A DNA stretch of 64,000 nucleotides from Megaustenia siamemsis (Eukaryota > Mollusca > Gastropoda > Stylommatophora > Ariophantidae): assembly GCA_032433765.1 (NCBI GenBank), contig JAVIAB010000092.1, positions 105,437,779-105,501,778 on the forward strand. Reading direction: 5' to 3'. The translations under genes were made by a program, and so were the position numbers. Below, one piece after another: positions 45,350-55,444 of this stretch. Numbering within the stretch: position 1 is the first letter of the stretch; each line of letters starts with the position of its first letter. Under the pieces are notes generated by a model. The model had not been told where the DNA came from, searched no databases, and was given only the letters and a program-made list of their open reading frames with translations.

Positions 45350-46090
45350 GTGTTAAGTATTAATTATTGAGACTGTTATCTAAGATCTACCTTTAAGACG
45401 CTACAAAACATGTCGCCGACCGCTAAATCAATCTGGGACCAAGAAAACAGTTAAGATTTCCATCACCACGTTTTATACTTCTGTAGCTGAAAAACAAACA
45501 GGTTCCAACTTGTATTTTACATTTTCATTCAACCAATCGTACGCTTATTTTTTGTAAGGAAAGTTTCATTTTGCTAATTTTTAATTTTTTTTTATTAGAA
45601 GGATTAACATGGATAGTAATGGGAGATAATAAGTCAGAAACAGGTTGGTGTTAAAAGCTAAGGGGTTATGTGAACCAAATTTGTTTCCCTTTAGTGTAGG
45701 GAAGGCAGAACTATGTGGACTGGTCTACTGAGGACAATAGGAGGCAAAAAATAAATAACTATAATAATGGAGGGAAATTTCCGAAGTGCAATAGGTCAGG
45801 TTCAGCGAGTATCAGCGGCTCCTTGTGTTAAATGGATATCATAGTAAAGCCTATCTAAATAAACACAGGCCTCGGCACGCGCCGTTATATTGTCTCTTGA
45901 CGTCACGAGAGTCGTCAATACTCCTGGCAGGTAATATACAAAATACATTAAAACATGATATTTGTCTGTCTAATGTCTGTTTTGTCTGCTTTTTTCTGGT
46001 TGTCTATACCTGCACATACACTATTTAATATTTAGTAGTTTATTATTAGTATAAATAAAATTTATGTCAACCTTTAAATGAATTCTTTCT
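45350..46090. other. unassigned stretch
   Basis: AT-rich. The frame 45825-46028 has a hydrophobic end but no family resemblance. Confidence 0.4.
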
Positions 46091-46094
46091 GCCA

Positions 46095-46225
46095 GAATGC
46101 ACATAGATCGAAGAGAATGTACACAGATTACAAGAGAATGCACATAGATCCAAGAGAATGCACATAGATCCAAGAGAATTCACACAGATTACAAGAGACT
46201 GGACATAGATCTAAGAGAATGGGCA
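46095..46225. repeat. 22-bp minisatellite, about 6 units
   Basis: AGAGAATGCACATAGATCCAAG repeats with substitutions. Confidence 0.88.
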
Positions 46226-46264
46226 AACAAAGTATACACTGTTGATGCTTTAAATCTGTATATA

Positions 46265-46670
46265 GATGTAATAGAGGAGTGGTAGACTAAAGGTGGCTGG
46301 GCCATGTAAGAAGAATGGCAAACATCCGTATTCCCAAATAAATATGGCGAAGTTAAAGCCGAAAAAAGACCAAAGAGCAGATCAGTACTGAAATATTAAG
46401 ATGTTTGCATGGCTTTCTTGAAGGAATTCTCTATCAGTGAAAGAAACAGAGAAAAGAAGAATAAATGTGGCTGCAGATCGTAGCACGTGGAGAACAAAAA
46501 TAAAAAAAATAGCACAGCAACTTTCGAGGCAGTGCTGATATGAAATTCAGCAGATAAATTGCGCAGGACGAAGGATACGAGGCCAGACACCACAAATACA
46601 TCCTGCTCATTCTGCAGACGGATCTGTCTGTTCAATATTGGCAGATTTAGTCACGAGAGTATCTGTTCAG
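46265..46670 (+). pseudogene. LINE C-terminal fossil with zinc-finger-like end
   Basis: RWLGHVRRMANIRIPK can be read near 46290-46340, followed in shifted frames by LRCLHGFLEGI. Near 46600 comes CSFCRRICLFNIGRFSHES, a CxxC..H pattern that caps the C-terminus of some LINE polyproteins. Strongly decayed. Confidence 0.6.
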
Positions 46671-46786
46671 CAAAGTATCATCCAGCATAAGACACTAATG
46701 TTTTACCAAGCTGCTGACTTATCATGAATCATTGTTACCAAACGTCTGTCAAGACGCCAAAAGCCATACACATATATAGATGTAAT

Positions 46787-47453
46787 CATCATCATCAAGT
46801 ACCGGGTCTGCTGGCGTAGGTGATCATGTCTCTCCACAACTTTCGATCTCGGCAGCTATTTATCATTTCTGTTGTTGACCTTCTGCCAAGCCATTCTCTT
46901 AAGCTGTTTGTTATTTTTTCTCTTTGCTTCCCTCTATCTCTTCGTCCCTCAATTTTTCCAATTGTTACAATATATTCCAGTTGTTCTCTTCTCATTACAT
47001 GGCCAAAAATGATGATTGTTTCTTTCTAATATTGGAAATTAGCTCTCTTTTTGCTTTGACCTCTCTCAGAACCTCTTCATTACTCTTCTTAGCTGTCTAT
47101 AGTACTCTCAACATTCTTCTGTAAAACCCCATTTCTACAGACTACAGTGATTTTCTTGTCTGTTGTCCCATTGTCCATGATTCGCATCCATATGTTAAGA
47201 CTGTCTCTACGTAACATTTAAGAACTCTTTTTCTTGTTTCTATTGTCAAAAATGGATTGCATAGTATCTTCCTCATTTTTTTTGGAAAGCTGCTTTTGCC
47301 TGAACCATTCTGCATCTCACATCCGTCTGAGGTTAACAAATTTCCCAAATATTTAAATTCATTTACCTGTTTTAATATTGTTCCACTTGTCTTTATTTAG
47401 CACTGAGGTGATATCTTTTTCTTTGTTGTTACCATTACCTCTCTCTTTTTGCC
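46787..47453 (-). mobile_element. LINE family A insertion, 5'-truncated, with 11-bp duplication
   Basis: ATAGATGTAAT flanks it at 46776-46786 and 47454-47464. The minus strand encodes LGNLLTSDGCEM-like start, KMRKILCNPFLTIETRKRVL, KCYVETVLTYGCESWTMGQQ, and the tail MRREQLEYIVTIGKIEGRRD, DRKLWRDMITYASRPGT, then (GAT)n. Frameshifts separate the pieces. Confidence 0.93.
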
Positions 47454-47689
47454 ATAGATGTAATAGTGTACTTTAAAGAACAGACTATTTTGGTAGAGAC
47501 CACGATACAATATAAACACAAACTAACAAGCAGTAAACAGATCATTATATTGTTTTCACACACGGTTAATGAACAACTTGAAAGACTGTTGATAAGTGTA
47601 AACACATTTTAGAAAAAATTAAATATTGCCCAGGAAAACAACTTTATGTGCATAACTGGTCATCATGACTAAAGCTACTGCTTACTAAA

Positions 47690-48740
47690 TTTTCATATTT
47701 TTTCTCCTCTATGAGGTTCCAGCTTGTTCAGTGTCATTTCTGGTTTTGCTGTAGTTGTTCTGAAAGGTGTTTGTCATAGTTGGAATGACCCGCATCTGTT
47801 GTTGTACAACCGCAAGCGGTACAAAGATTAGTGTCATTAATGGGCTGAAGAAAATTAGCAGCCACGATGTCTACCAAAATCTTTCTGATTTGAAGCAGAT
47901 AGAAACAGTTGTTCATAGTCTGCTGATATTAAAGTTTGTATAACAAGATATGCTATCAGTGTCAGAACTGTGGCTGTGATGAGTAGTTTAAACCACGTCG
48001 GTCAGACAAACATGTGCAGTCGAGCCATACAGTTTTTGACAGATCTGGCTCGTTATCAAGAACATGTCAGCTTCTGAGACATTCTGAATACAATAAATCG
48101 TATAGATCGATATATACCGGTACATTCACTATTCCATCTGGAACAATAATCTCACAATCATCTATATTTAGTAGGAACCAAGAATGTATGAGGGAGCCGC
48201 GATAGCTCAGTGGTTAGTGAACTGGACTACCACGGACAAGGGGTAGGGTTCGATCCCAACCGACGGCTTCCGGGTTCACCCAGCCTTAAATGGGTACCGG
48301 ATTGTTTTGGGGGGAAAGTAAAGCAGCACGGGCGTAATACCGACCACATTACCCCAAAAATCATGTGCTGAAGGTCTGTAAAATATAGGGTCACTAACAC
48401 CATATTTCCCTATACGCCACTTGGCGTGACGGGGTACCTTATTTACTTTTAAGAATGTATGAATGCAGTGTGTGCTTACTAGTTGCATTTTGAAGATCAG
48501 CGTCAATATCAATGCTGATTATTGTAGGCGTATTGAAAGAGGGATATCACCACAGCTTCATGAGCACACGCATAAGATAGAATACAATTTAAATCTTACC
48601 AGCTTCTAGAATCTGGTGTGACTGAAACAAGGAACTTAGCTTCTGACAGCTCTCTGTACCCAACAAATCTTGCCTCGAGATTATCAGTCTGCAATTTTCC
48701 TAGCAGAACATATTCAGTGTCTAAAGTAGTGAGAATAAAC
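47690..48740 (-). pseudogene. P-element (THAP9-like) transposase fossil, C-terminal part
   Basis: The minus strand just below 48740 reads FILTTLDTEYVLLGKLQTDN, LEARFVGYRELSEAKFLVSV, continuing QILEAGK in another frame. The pattern YVLLGK.QTDNLE.RFG.YR.LSGA...VSV.QILE is the conserved C-terminal block of P-element/THAP9-type transposases, recognised from memory. Further downstream the copy is split by the SINE at 48192-48450. A frame at 47734-47916 with NLCTACGCTT may be the very end. Upstream coding continues in the duplicated block 48741-49691. Stops and frameshifts rule out function. Confidence 0.7.
48192..48450 (+). mobile_element. SINE family 1, full-length, with 12-bp target duplication
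   Basis: GGGAGCCGCGATAGCTCAGTGG to GGCGTGACGGGG..TTATTTACTTTT. AAGAATGTATGA flanks it at 48180-48191 and 48451-48462. It is inserted into the P-element fossil. Confidence 0.95.
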
Positions 48741-49691
48741 TCAGATATCTGGACCATTTACAATGCGAGTCAATGCAATGAATGTTTCAGCAGTCAGTTG
48801 TCCACCCCTGCAATCAAGATTCCTCCAAGCCACTAGCCACTGCCCGGACTGTACCATGTGCATTAGATTACTACAGTCCACATTTGTGATAGGCTGTGCT
48901 AAAATATTTCTTGTTCTCATGCATTTTTTTGTTCTCATGCATTTCTTGTTCTCTCTTTTTCTTCGTATTGACACTGAAGTATTACATTAATGAGGTTGGC
49001 AGTGTCATTTTGTCCCATTAGTTGCACAGCTGTCACATTATAACTGTTAAGCACACCTGGAGCCAATGTCATTATGTCCCATTAGTTGGACAGCTATCAT
49101 ATTATAACTGTTAAGCACACCTAGAACCAATGTCATTATGTCCCATTAGTTGCACAGCTATCACATTATGACTGTTAAGCACACTTAGAGCCAATGTCAT
49201 TCTGTCCCATTAGTTGCACAGCTATCACATTATAACTGCTAAACACACCTAGAACCAGTGACACATTTTGTCATTCCAAACTAGATGGGTAGAATAACTT
49301 ATATGTTAAAGCTGGTGCCAGTTTGCAATGTTCAGTGTCTAAAGTAGTGAGAATAAACTCAGATATCTGGACCATTTACAATGCGAGTCAATGCAATGAA
49401 TGTTTCAGCAGTCAGTTGTCCACCCCTGCAATCAAGATTCCTCCAAGCCACTAGCCACTGCCCGGACTGTACCATGTGCATTAGATTACTACAGTCCACA
49501 TTTGTGATAGGCTGTGCTAAAATATTTCTTGTTCTCATGCATTTTTTTGTTCTCATGCATTTCTTGTTCTCTCTTTTTTCTTCGTATTGACACTGAAGTA
49601 TTACATTAATGAGGTTGGCAGTGTCATTTTGTCCCATTAGTTGCACAGCTATCACATTATGACTGTTAAGCACACTTAGAGCCAATGTCAT
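48741..49691 (-). pseudogene. P-element-like transposase segment, duplicated
   Basis: Both halves of the duplication encode, on the minus strand, NVDCSNLMHMVQSGQWLVAW, RNLDCRGGQLTAETFIALTR and IVNGPDI (48741-48974 and 49359-49691), followed by a stop. The segment W...W...GG.LT.ET..AL sits just before the YVLLGK.QTDNLE block in P/THAP9-type transposases, which is where it lies here. The 49359 copy is a tandem duplicate with no C-terminal block after it. Confidence 0.62.
48985..49260. repeat. 64-bp minisatellite, about 4 units
   Basis: AGCCAATGTCATTATGTCCCATTAGTTGCACAGCTATCACATTATAACTGTTAAGCACACCTAG repeats. Confidence 0.93.
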
Positions 49692-50075
49692 TCTGTCCCA
49701 TTAGTTGGACAGCTATCACATTATGACTGTTAAGCATACCTAGAGCCAATGCCATTCTGTCCCATTAGTTGGACAGCTATCACATTATGACTGTTAAGCA
49801 CACCTAGAGCCAATGCCATTCTGTCCCATTAGTTGCACAGCTATCACATTATAACTGTTAAGCACACCTAGAGCCAATGCCATTCTATCCCATTAGTTGC
49901 ACAGCTATCACATTATAACTGTTAAGCACACCTAGAACCAATGCCATTCTGTCCCATTAGTTGCACAGCTATCACATTATAACTGTTAAGCACACCTAGA
50001 GCCAATGCCATTCTGTCCCATTAGTTGCACAGCTATCACATTATAACTGCTAAACACACCTAGAACCAGTGACAC
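49605..50075. repeat. 64-bp minisatellite, about 7 units
   Basis: Same unit as 48985-49260, expanded in the second half of the duplication. Confidence 0.93.
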
Positions 50076-50388
50076 ATTTTGTCATTCCAAACTAGATGGG
50101 TAGAATAACTTATATGTTAAAGCTGGTGCCAGTTTGCAATGTTCTGTTGACCTTGATGGTACAAGGATCTCGGACTAGACAAAGTAGCTTTCATTATAGC
50201 TCGTTTCAAATCACTTGCCAAACTTCAAAACGCTATTACTCAGTAACCGTTTGTTGAAAACTGTTGAAATTTTCCAAATGTTATTAGAATGCAAAAGACC
50301 CTTTAAATGTATATTTAAAAAATATCTTGCAGCTGCAGTTTTCTTAAAGCGGCGAATTTCTTTGATGTTTGTCAAAATTGTAAATTGT

Positions 50389-50803
50389 CTTCTTCTTCTT
50401 CTTTCCTTCCTCATCTGCCTTTCAGCGTCGAGGGGAGATATAATTTGCGGTCTTTTGCTCTTCTGTTCGCCTCTGCTGCTGTTATGTTTCCCAGTGCTTC
50501 TAATATTCCATCGATCCATCTTTTTCGTGGTCGACCCTTGGGTCTGTTGTTCTCACAACGTTTGTTGATGGCTCGTTGTGTTGTGTTTTGTTCTTTCTTC
50601 CTTGTCACGTAGCCGAACCATTTTATCTGTTGTTTCCTTATATATTCTATGGCTGGGGCTATTCCTAGCTTTTTTCTCAGTTCTTCATTTCTGATCTTAT
50701 CTCTCAGACTGTTTCCTGTCATTCGTCTAACACATTTCATCTCTGTAGAGGTTATATTTCTTATTGTTCTTGCATCTAGAGTCCAGGTCTGGCATTGGTA
50801 GCA
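50389..50803 (-). mobile_element. LINE family D insertion, 5'-truncated, with 15-16-bp duplication
   Basis: CAAAATTGTAAATTGT occurs at 50373-50388 and 50804-50819; the sister transposon copy at about 62380-62396 has it once. The minus strand encodes CYQCQTWTLDARTIRNITST, MKCVRRMTGNSLRDKIRNEE, WFGYVTRKKEQNTTQRAINK, RPKGRPRKRWIDGILEALGN. The (GAA)n tail is at the left edge. The C-terminal frame of 131 codons is open, but no catalytic domain is included. Confidence 0.95.
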
Positions 50804-50836
50804 CAAAATTGTAAATTGTGAACCCCTAAATAATAG

Positions 50837-51113
50837 GGGTAATTTCCTGTGTGTTACCGGGGCCTCATTATGAGGGAAGTAAAGAATAGTGACACTGTGA
50901 CCTTCCAGGCATGTCGTAAGAGGCGACTAAGGAGGTTGATCGATGGCTTGACAAGCTGTCATTGTAAAAAGTATTGTTATGGAAACAGCGCCATATATTT
51001 TAGAGCAGTGATCTCTGCAATATGTGCCACTTTGGCATGCAAGGTTTATGTTTTTGAGATTGTGGTTCTGCCCTATGTGCCGTCTTCGGCTCGAAAGGAC
51101 AATAGATAGATAG
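50837..51113 (+). mobile_element. SINE family 3 with GTAAGAGGCGACTAA core, 9-bp duplication
   Basis: AAATAATAG lies at 50828-50836 and 51114-51122; the sister copy near 62405 has it once. The insert is 277 bp, has CGTAAGAGGCGACTAA at 50915-50930, and ends in a (GATA)n tail. A nearly identical core occurs in SINEs of molluscs and other invertebrates as I remember them. No tRNA-like head is recognised, so it may be 5'-truncated. Confidence 0.82.
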
Positions 51114-51348
51114 AAATAATAGAAATAACCGTAGTTGCTGGTCTATGATTAATTTTCACTAGGTAAAGGCGTGGAACTGAATAAGACAAAACACCAGGAG
51201 AATTATTGTCTTCTCAGTTCGAGGACGGACGATAATATCAAGGTATACCTGTATGTCCAATTTTCATAGTTGTGTGGTCCTGAAAAGGACCGTTTGTTGA
51301 ACTAATTTAAGGTAATATAGGGGCCAACATTGTGGTGGCTATATACTT

Positions 51349-52356
51349 TCATTCTGAATCAGACGAGTCTAAAAGATTAATAACTGTTTGGGGTTGAACA
51401 TTCCACAAACCATCATTTTTCCAATATTCCTCTTCCTGTTTTAAGACGTGGTCTTCACATTTAGCCCAATAATCTTTGTCTATATTTAATGAAGCGAGAT
51501 TAGCAAGAGTCTTTACATCGCATATTTTGAATGTTGTATTTTCATCCGCCACTTGTCCTTTTAATTTTGCCCAGATTAGTTCTATTGGATTTAAATGAGC
51601 ATGGTAAGGTGGCAGCCTCAAACTTATATGACCATGCTCTTGGATAATCTTATCTATTTGAAAAATCTGTGTCCTTTGTTTTTGCTTTACTAGAGATAGT
51701 AATTCAGGTTTTAAGTACATGTTATTAAATTGTATGTGCTCCTTTGTGCGCCATATCTTAATAGCATCTTTTGTACTGGATGACGTCGGGACTTTATCTT
51801 CAAGTGCAACAATGTTGTGGTACGCTGCATTGTAAAATATTTGGCAAGATGGTCGATCTAGTGATGGGAGAACAGAATTTTCAATCCAATGTCGAAATAT
51901 GTGACCATTCATTTCAGAGTGATAATCCCGATTGTCTATGGATTTTGAAAGAAAAATTAGCTCTGCATTCTGTATTAGTCCATGTTGTCGACTACCTGCA
52001 TGCGCAATTATAAAGCGCTGTCCTTTGCTGCTAGGTATTAATCTCTTCATCTTTCCATCTGATGACTGCCATTCCCTTTGGTTAGTGTGGTGAGCATTGA
52101 TCCATGTTTCATCCAAGTACACAATATCATAACCTTGCTTGCGCACTTCTTTTACTTCACGTAAGTACTTGCTTCTCATGACTACTATATGTGGCTTCTC
52201 ACAGATGATGTTTCGTCCATTGGAATACTTTCTGAATGTAAAGCCTGCAGCTCTCACATTCCTCCATAATGTAGACTTTGATATTTCAATATTGTTGTTC
52301 TTTTTCGGCGAAACTTTTAATTTTCTTATTGTAACAGTTTCATTCATACCCAACAT
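51349..52356 (-). CDS. DDE transposase, open frame but catalytic Asp lost
   Basis: 335 codons on the minus strand, from ATG at 52356 to the stop at 51349. N-terminal helix-turn-helix-like part (STLWRNVRAAGFTFRK, residues ~29-44), then YLDETWIN (first Asp), the core EMNGHIFRHWIENSVLPSLD, FYNAAYHN (second block), and LPPYHAHLNPIELIWAKLKG (Glu). In the sister copy the second block is MDNAAYHN, so here Asp has become Tyr (codon 51832-51834). The second Asp and the Glu are separated by 83 residues, far more than the 34-41 usual in Tc1/mariner. A pyrimidine tract and CAG just upstream of the ATG could be a splice acceptor for a 5' exon. Its length fits a Tc1/mariner-type transposase, but cleavage should not be possible. 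Confidence 0.85.
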   Translation of the reverse strand: MLGMNETVTIRKLKVSPKKNNNIEISKSTLWRNVRAAGFTFRKYSNGRNIICEKPHIVVMRSKYLREVKEVRKQGYDIVYLDETWINAHHTNQREWQSSDGKMKRLIPSSKGQRFIIAHAGSRQHGLIQNAELIFLSKSIDNRDYHSEMNGHIFRHWIENSVLPSLDRPSCQIFYNAAYHNIVALEDKVPTSSSTKDAIKIWRTKEHIQFNNMYLKPELLSLVKQKQRTQIFQIDKIIQEHGHISLRLPPYHAHLNPIELIWAKLKGQVADENTTFKICDVKTLANLASLNIDKDYWAKCEDHVLKQEEEYWKNDGLWNVQPQTVINLLDSSDSE

Positions 52357-52729
52357 TTTGCGAATTTCACGTCTACACCTCTGAATGAACGGAAATGGAA
52401 CACAAAATTTCTCAAGTGTCTAATTGTGTCAAAAAAACCCAGGCGAAAGCGTGCAAATACGTCAATTTTACCGTGTATGGATTTTTACTCGCTATTTTTA
52501 ACTTAAAATACTGTAAACATTAAGTTTTGACTACATCAATGGGTCGTTATAAATTTATATAAATCAAATAAGCAACAATAATAACCAAATGTTTTTTTTT
52601 TATGAAATTAATTCCCTGTTGGGTTCTAATCATTATAACTTTACATGCAAATTTTGAACAACTTACAACGAGCGGTTTAAAAGCTATCGATTTTAAAAGT
52701 TACACACGAGTTATGAAACAAGCTATAGT

Positions 52730-53500
52730 TCCACCAGGGTTTACTGGGTATAATGGACATGTAGAACACGTTTGGTCTCCATCCTTGAGGTTTAGCCAGT
52801 TGTGCCAAATACTGCAATAAATGTACGGAGTCGTGAAGTAGAAATATGGGTTTTGTGAGTGATAGCTTGAATAATTATTATCATGGGCCTTTATTAGATA
52901 GTCATCAACAATAACATCTTCTTCAATATTTTTGCTCTACAATAGCTCAAGAAATTTATTAACTGGAACAATCTCTTCAATTTCCAATTATTACACAACC
53001 AGTGGAATGACTTCGCTTTAATTAAATCTGTCTTAAGATAAAATCTGATTTGAGAAACCTTGAACAATAAACACTGAGTTCTATAGCTGGTCCTATGTTG
53101 GGCTCCAAATTTAATGTATAAAGTAGAATATATTCATTGTCAAATCAAATTGTGAGTTCTAAACCATCTGTAGCAGTTATTTTGTCGAAACTAATCACAT
53201 CTTTCTATTAATAATTGAGCGGAATTTTATAAATCTATTCCTACAAGTTACGAGGTGGAAACTTTAAAGCTTCATCAACGTAATTTGATCTACATTCTGG
53301 CACATAACACTTATTAGGCATTTCTGAAATAAAATCCTTTCCGTCAGAATACATATAAATTCATTAGAATAGACGAAAATAGAAGATCAAATTCACGAGT
53401 GTATCCACTTGAAGTTGTAAAAGTTGACTAACTTTTATCCCATCGTTCTGACGTCATAATGGCTTTCCATTTGGGCCGTGGAAAGACATATAGTAAGCCA
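52730..53500. other. unassigned stretch
   Basis: AT-rich, with no recognised repeat or protein match. Confidence 0.4.
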
Positions 53501-53504
53501 TGCT

Positions 53505-53640
53505 ATAGTTTGTTCCAAAATTAATGCCCCTCTTCAAAATGCTATAACTTAATAACCGATTGATTTTAATTGAAATTTTGAATGCGAACTAATTATTGTC
53601 ATGACGTTTTATATAAGAAAATAATCTCATAGGCAACAAA
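53505..53640 (+). repeat. solo terminal inverted repeat related to the DDE transposon
   Basis: TATAGTTTGTTCCAAAATTAATGCCCCTCTTCAAAATGCTATAACTTAATAACCGATTG matches the left TIR region of copies 1 and 2 (ACTTCAAAACGCTATTACTCAGTAACCG) with many changes. No partner end or transposase in the expected orientation was found. Confidence 0.6.
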
Positions 53641-53959
53641 TATGATGGTTATAATTTTGTCTTATTTGTGATTTATAAAAATAAATACACATAGTGATAT
53701 GATCATACATGATCAGTAGTATGTCTACTATTTCTACTGGTCAACACCACTCGCGCAAATAGAAAATTAAAAAAAACTTTTATCTGCACGAACTTCCGGC
53801 ACTGATTCGTGCTAACCACAGACGCGCTAATATTGATAACTGTCTGAGGGTTCTAATTCATTTCAACGGAGTAGAGGATATTTATGTTAGTTTCGCGTGT
53901 AGAAACTGTAAATTAATCTATTTGACTAGTATCATTATGTGTAAGCACAATTCAAACAG

Positions 53960-54206
53960 GACAAATGCGATTTTTGGGCCATGTTAAAAGACACAACAGC
54001 CTACGAAAAGTAATCCTGGAGGGGAAAATACAAGGTAAAAGAGCCAGAGGCAGAGGCAGACCAAGACTAACATGGACGAGTAACATCAAAAGATGGACAA
54101 ATCAGCCTATGACAACCTGCACCATCACAGCAAGAAACAGAGCAGAATGGCGTTCCATGGTAGCCAACCTTCGTTGCGGAGAAGGCACTCGATGATGATG
54201 ATGATT
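53960..54206 (+). pseudogene. LINE family C 3' end
   Basis: An open 76-codon frame reads MRFLGHVKRHNSLRKVILEG, KIQGKRARGRGRPRLTWTSN, then MTTCTITARNRAEWRSMVAN and LRCGEGTR, followed by (GAT)n. It is the C-terminal tail only. Confidence 0.9.
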
Positions 54207-54670
54207 ATATGTATTTGTTTTTACATACCGCAAATAAGACAAAAATAAAACCATCTTATTTGTTTCCAATGAAATGTTTTACTCTATATAACGTCATGGA
54301 AATAAACAGTTTACATCACACATCGACAGTTAAAACAAAACGGATTATACGTTTAAAGCATTTTGAAGAAGGCCAGTGTTTTAGAACGGACTATAGGGGT
54401 CCTCCTTGGTAAGAAAGACGGTGTGTATGTGGTGCTGACCATACTGCCCAAGAATTGGACCATGGTTAACAAATGGGCTGTGAGTAAATTCTTTTTCTTC
54501 TCTCTCTTTCCTTCCTTCCTTCCTTCCTACTACCCTCCCCACCCCCCACCCCTCTCTCTCTAGTGTGTGAGAACGAGAGAGAAAGATAGAGAGACATCCC
54601 ATTATAGAAACATAAGAGGCTATTTATTATTTTCTTGATTTCATTCACCCGACAATTCATCCTCTTCGTC
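54207..54670. other. unassigned stretch with pyrimidine-rich patch
   Basis: TTCTCTCTCTTTCCTTCCTTCC and CCACCCCCCACCCCTC lie at 54500-54560. Nothing else recognised. Confidence 0.45.
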
Positions 54671-54672
54671 GT

Positions 54673-55440
54673 GCCCGACAAATGTAGATTGCTTCTTTCT
54701 GATGTTTTTTAAGAGCTCCCTTTTTGTGTTGGAGTCTTTGAGAACTTTCTCATTGGTCTTTTTAGCTGTCCAGGGAACTTTCAACATTCTTCTGAGAAAT
54801 CCCATCTCTGTGGCCTATAATCGTCTTTTCATTTGTTTGTCTATTGTCCATGATTCGCTTCCATAGGTCAGAATTGGTTCTATATAGCATCGATGAACTC
54901 TCTTTCTCATTTCTATTGACATAGATTTGTTGCATAAGATATTTTTCATTTTTTGAAATGCTATTTTGGTCTGAGCTATTCTGCTTTTTATTTCTGTGTT
55001 GCATCTTCCATCTGATGTTATCACTGTGCCAAAGTATTTCAAACGTTGCACTTATTTCAGAATTGTCTTGTTTATTTTTATGCTGCATGACGGTGATGAT
55101 TGTTTCTTCGATATAACCATTACTTCTGTTTTCTTACTATTCAGACTGAAACCTTTCTTGTTGCTTTCTTTTACTATTATATCTATCATTTCTTGTAGTT
55201 CATTCTCTGTCACTGCTATTAAGACTGTGTCATCCGCATATCGTAAATTATTTATGTTGTGGCCATTGACTTCAATTCCTTTTTTGTCTACTATTGATCT
55301 CATAATATGCTCGCTGTAAAGTGAAAACAAATCCGGCGACAGAACACAGCCTTGTCTGACGCCTGGTTTTATAAATTGAAATTGTCCTGTTTGGTTGTTA
55401 ATTTGTATAGCTGCTGTTTGTTGCCAGTACATGTTTTTTT
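54673..55440 (-). pseudogene. LINE family B, truncated at both ends, YADD intact
   Basis: The minus strand encodes MYWQQTAAIQINNQTGQFQF, GVRQGCVLSPDLFSLYSEHI, NNLRYADDTVLIAVTENELQ (YADD codons at 55230-55241), KKGFSLNSKKTEVMVISKKQ, then after a stop and frame change LKYFGTVITSDGRCNTEIKS and LTYGSESWTIDKQMKRRL. The last ~80 codons and the (GAT)n tail are missing, so this is a fragment of an older insertion. Confidence 0.9.
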
Positions 55441-55444
55441 TTAT

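Larger units (their letters stand above)
48717..50146. repeat. tandem duplication of about 0.62-0.81 kb
   Basis: GTGTCTAAAGTAGTGAGAATAAACTC at 48717 recurs at 49335; both copies run through the same ~270-bp block and a 64-bp array and end at GCTGGTGCCAGTTTGCAATGTTC. The copies differ in length because the array has about four units in the first and seven in the second. Confidence 0.93.
50197..52725 (-). mobile_element. DDE (IS630-Tc1-mariner-like) transposon, copy 1, with two nested insertions
   Basis: Diverged terminal inverted repeats beginning TAGCTCGTTTCA (left) and, reverse-complemented, TAGCTTGTTTCA (right) are each bordered by TA (50195-50196 and 52726-52727). The transposase lies on the minus strand at 51349-52356. 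Removing the LINE D (50389-50803) and SINE 3 (50837-51113) insertions with their duplications leaves about 1.8 kb. Similarity to copy 2 starts exactly at the TIR (62203), and the flanks differ, so the two copies are separate insertions. Confidence 0.88.
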
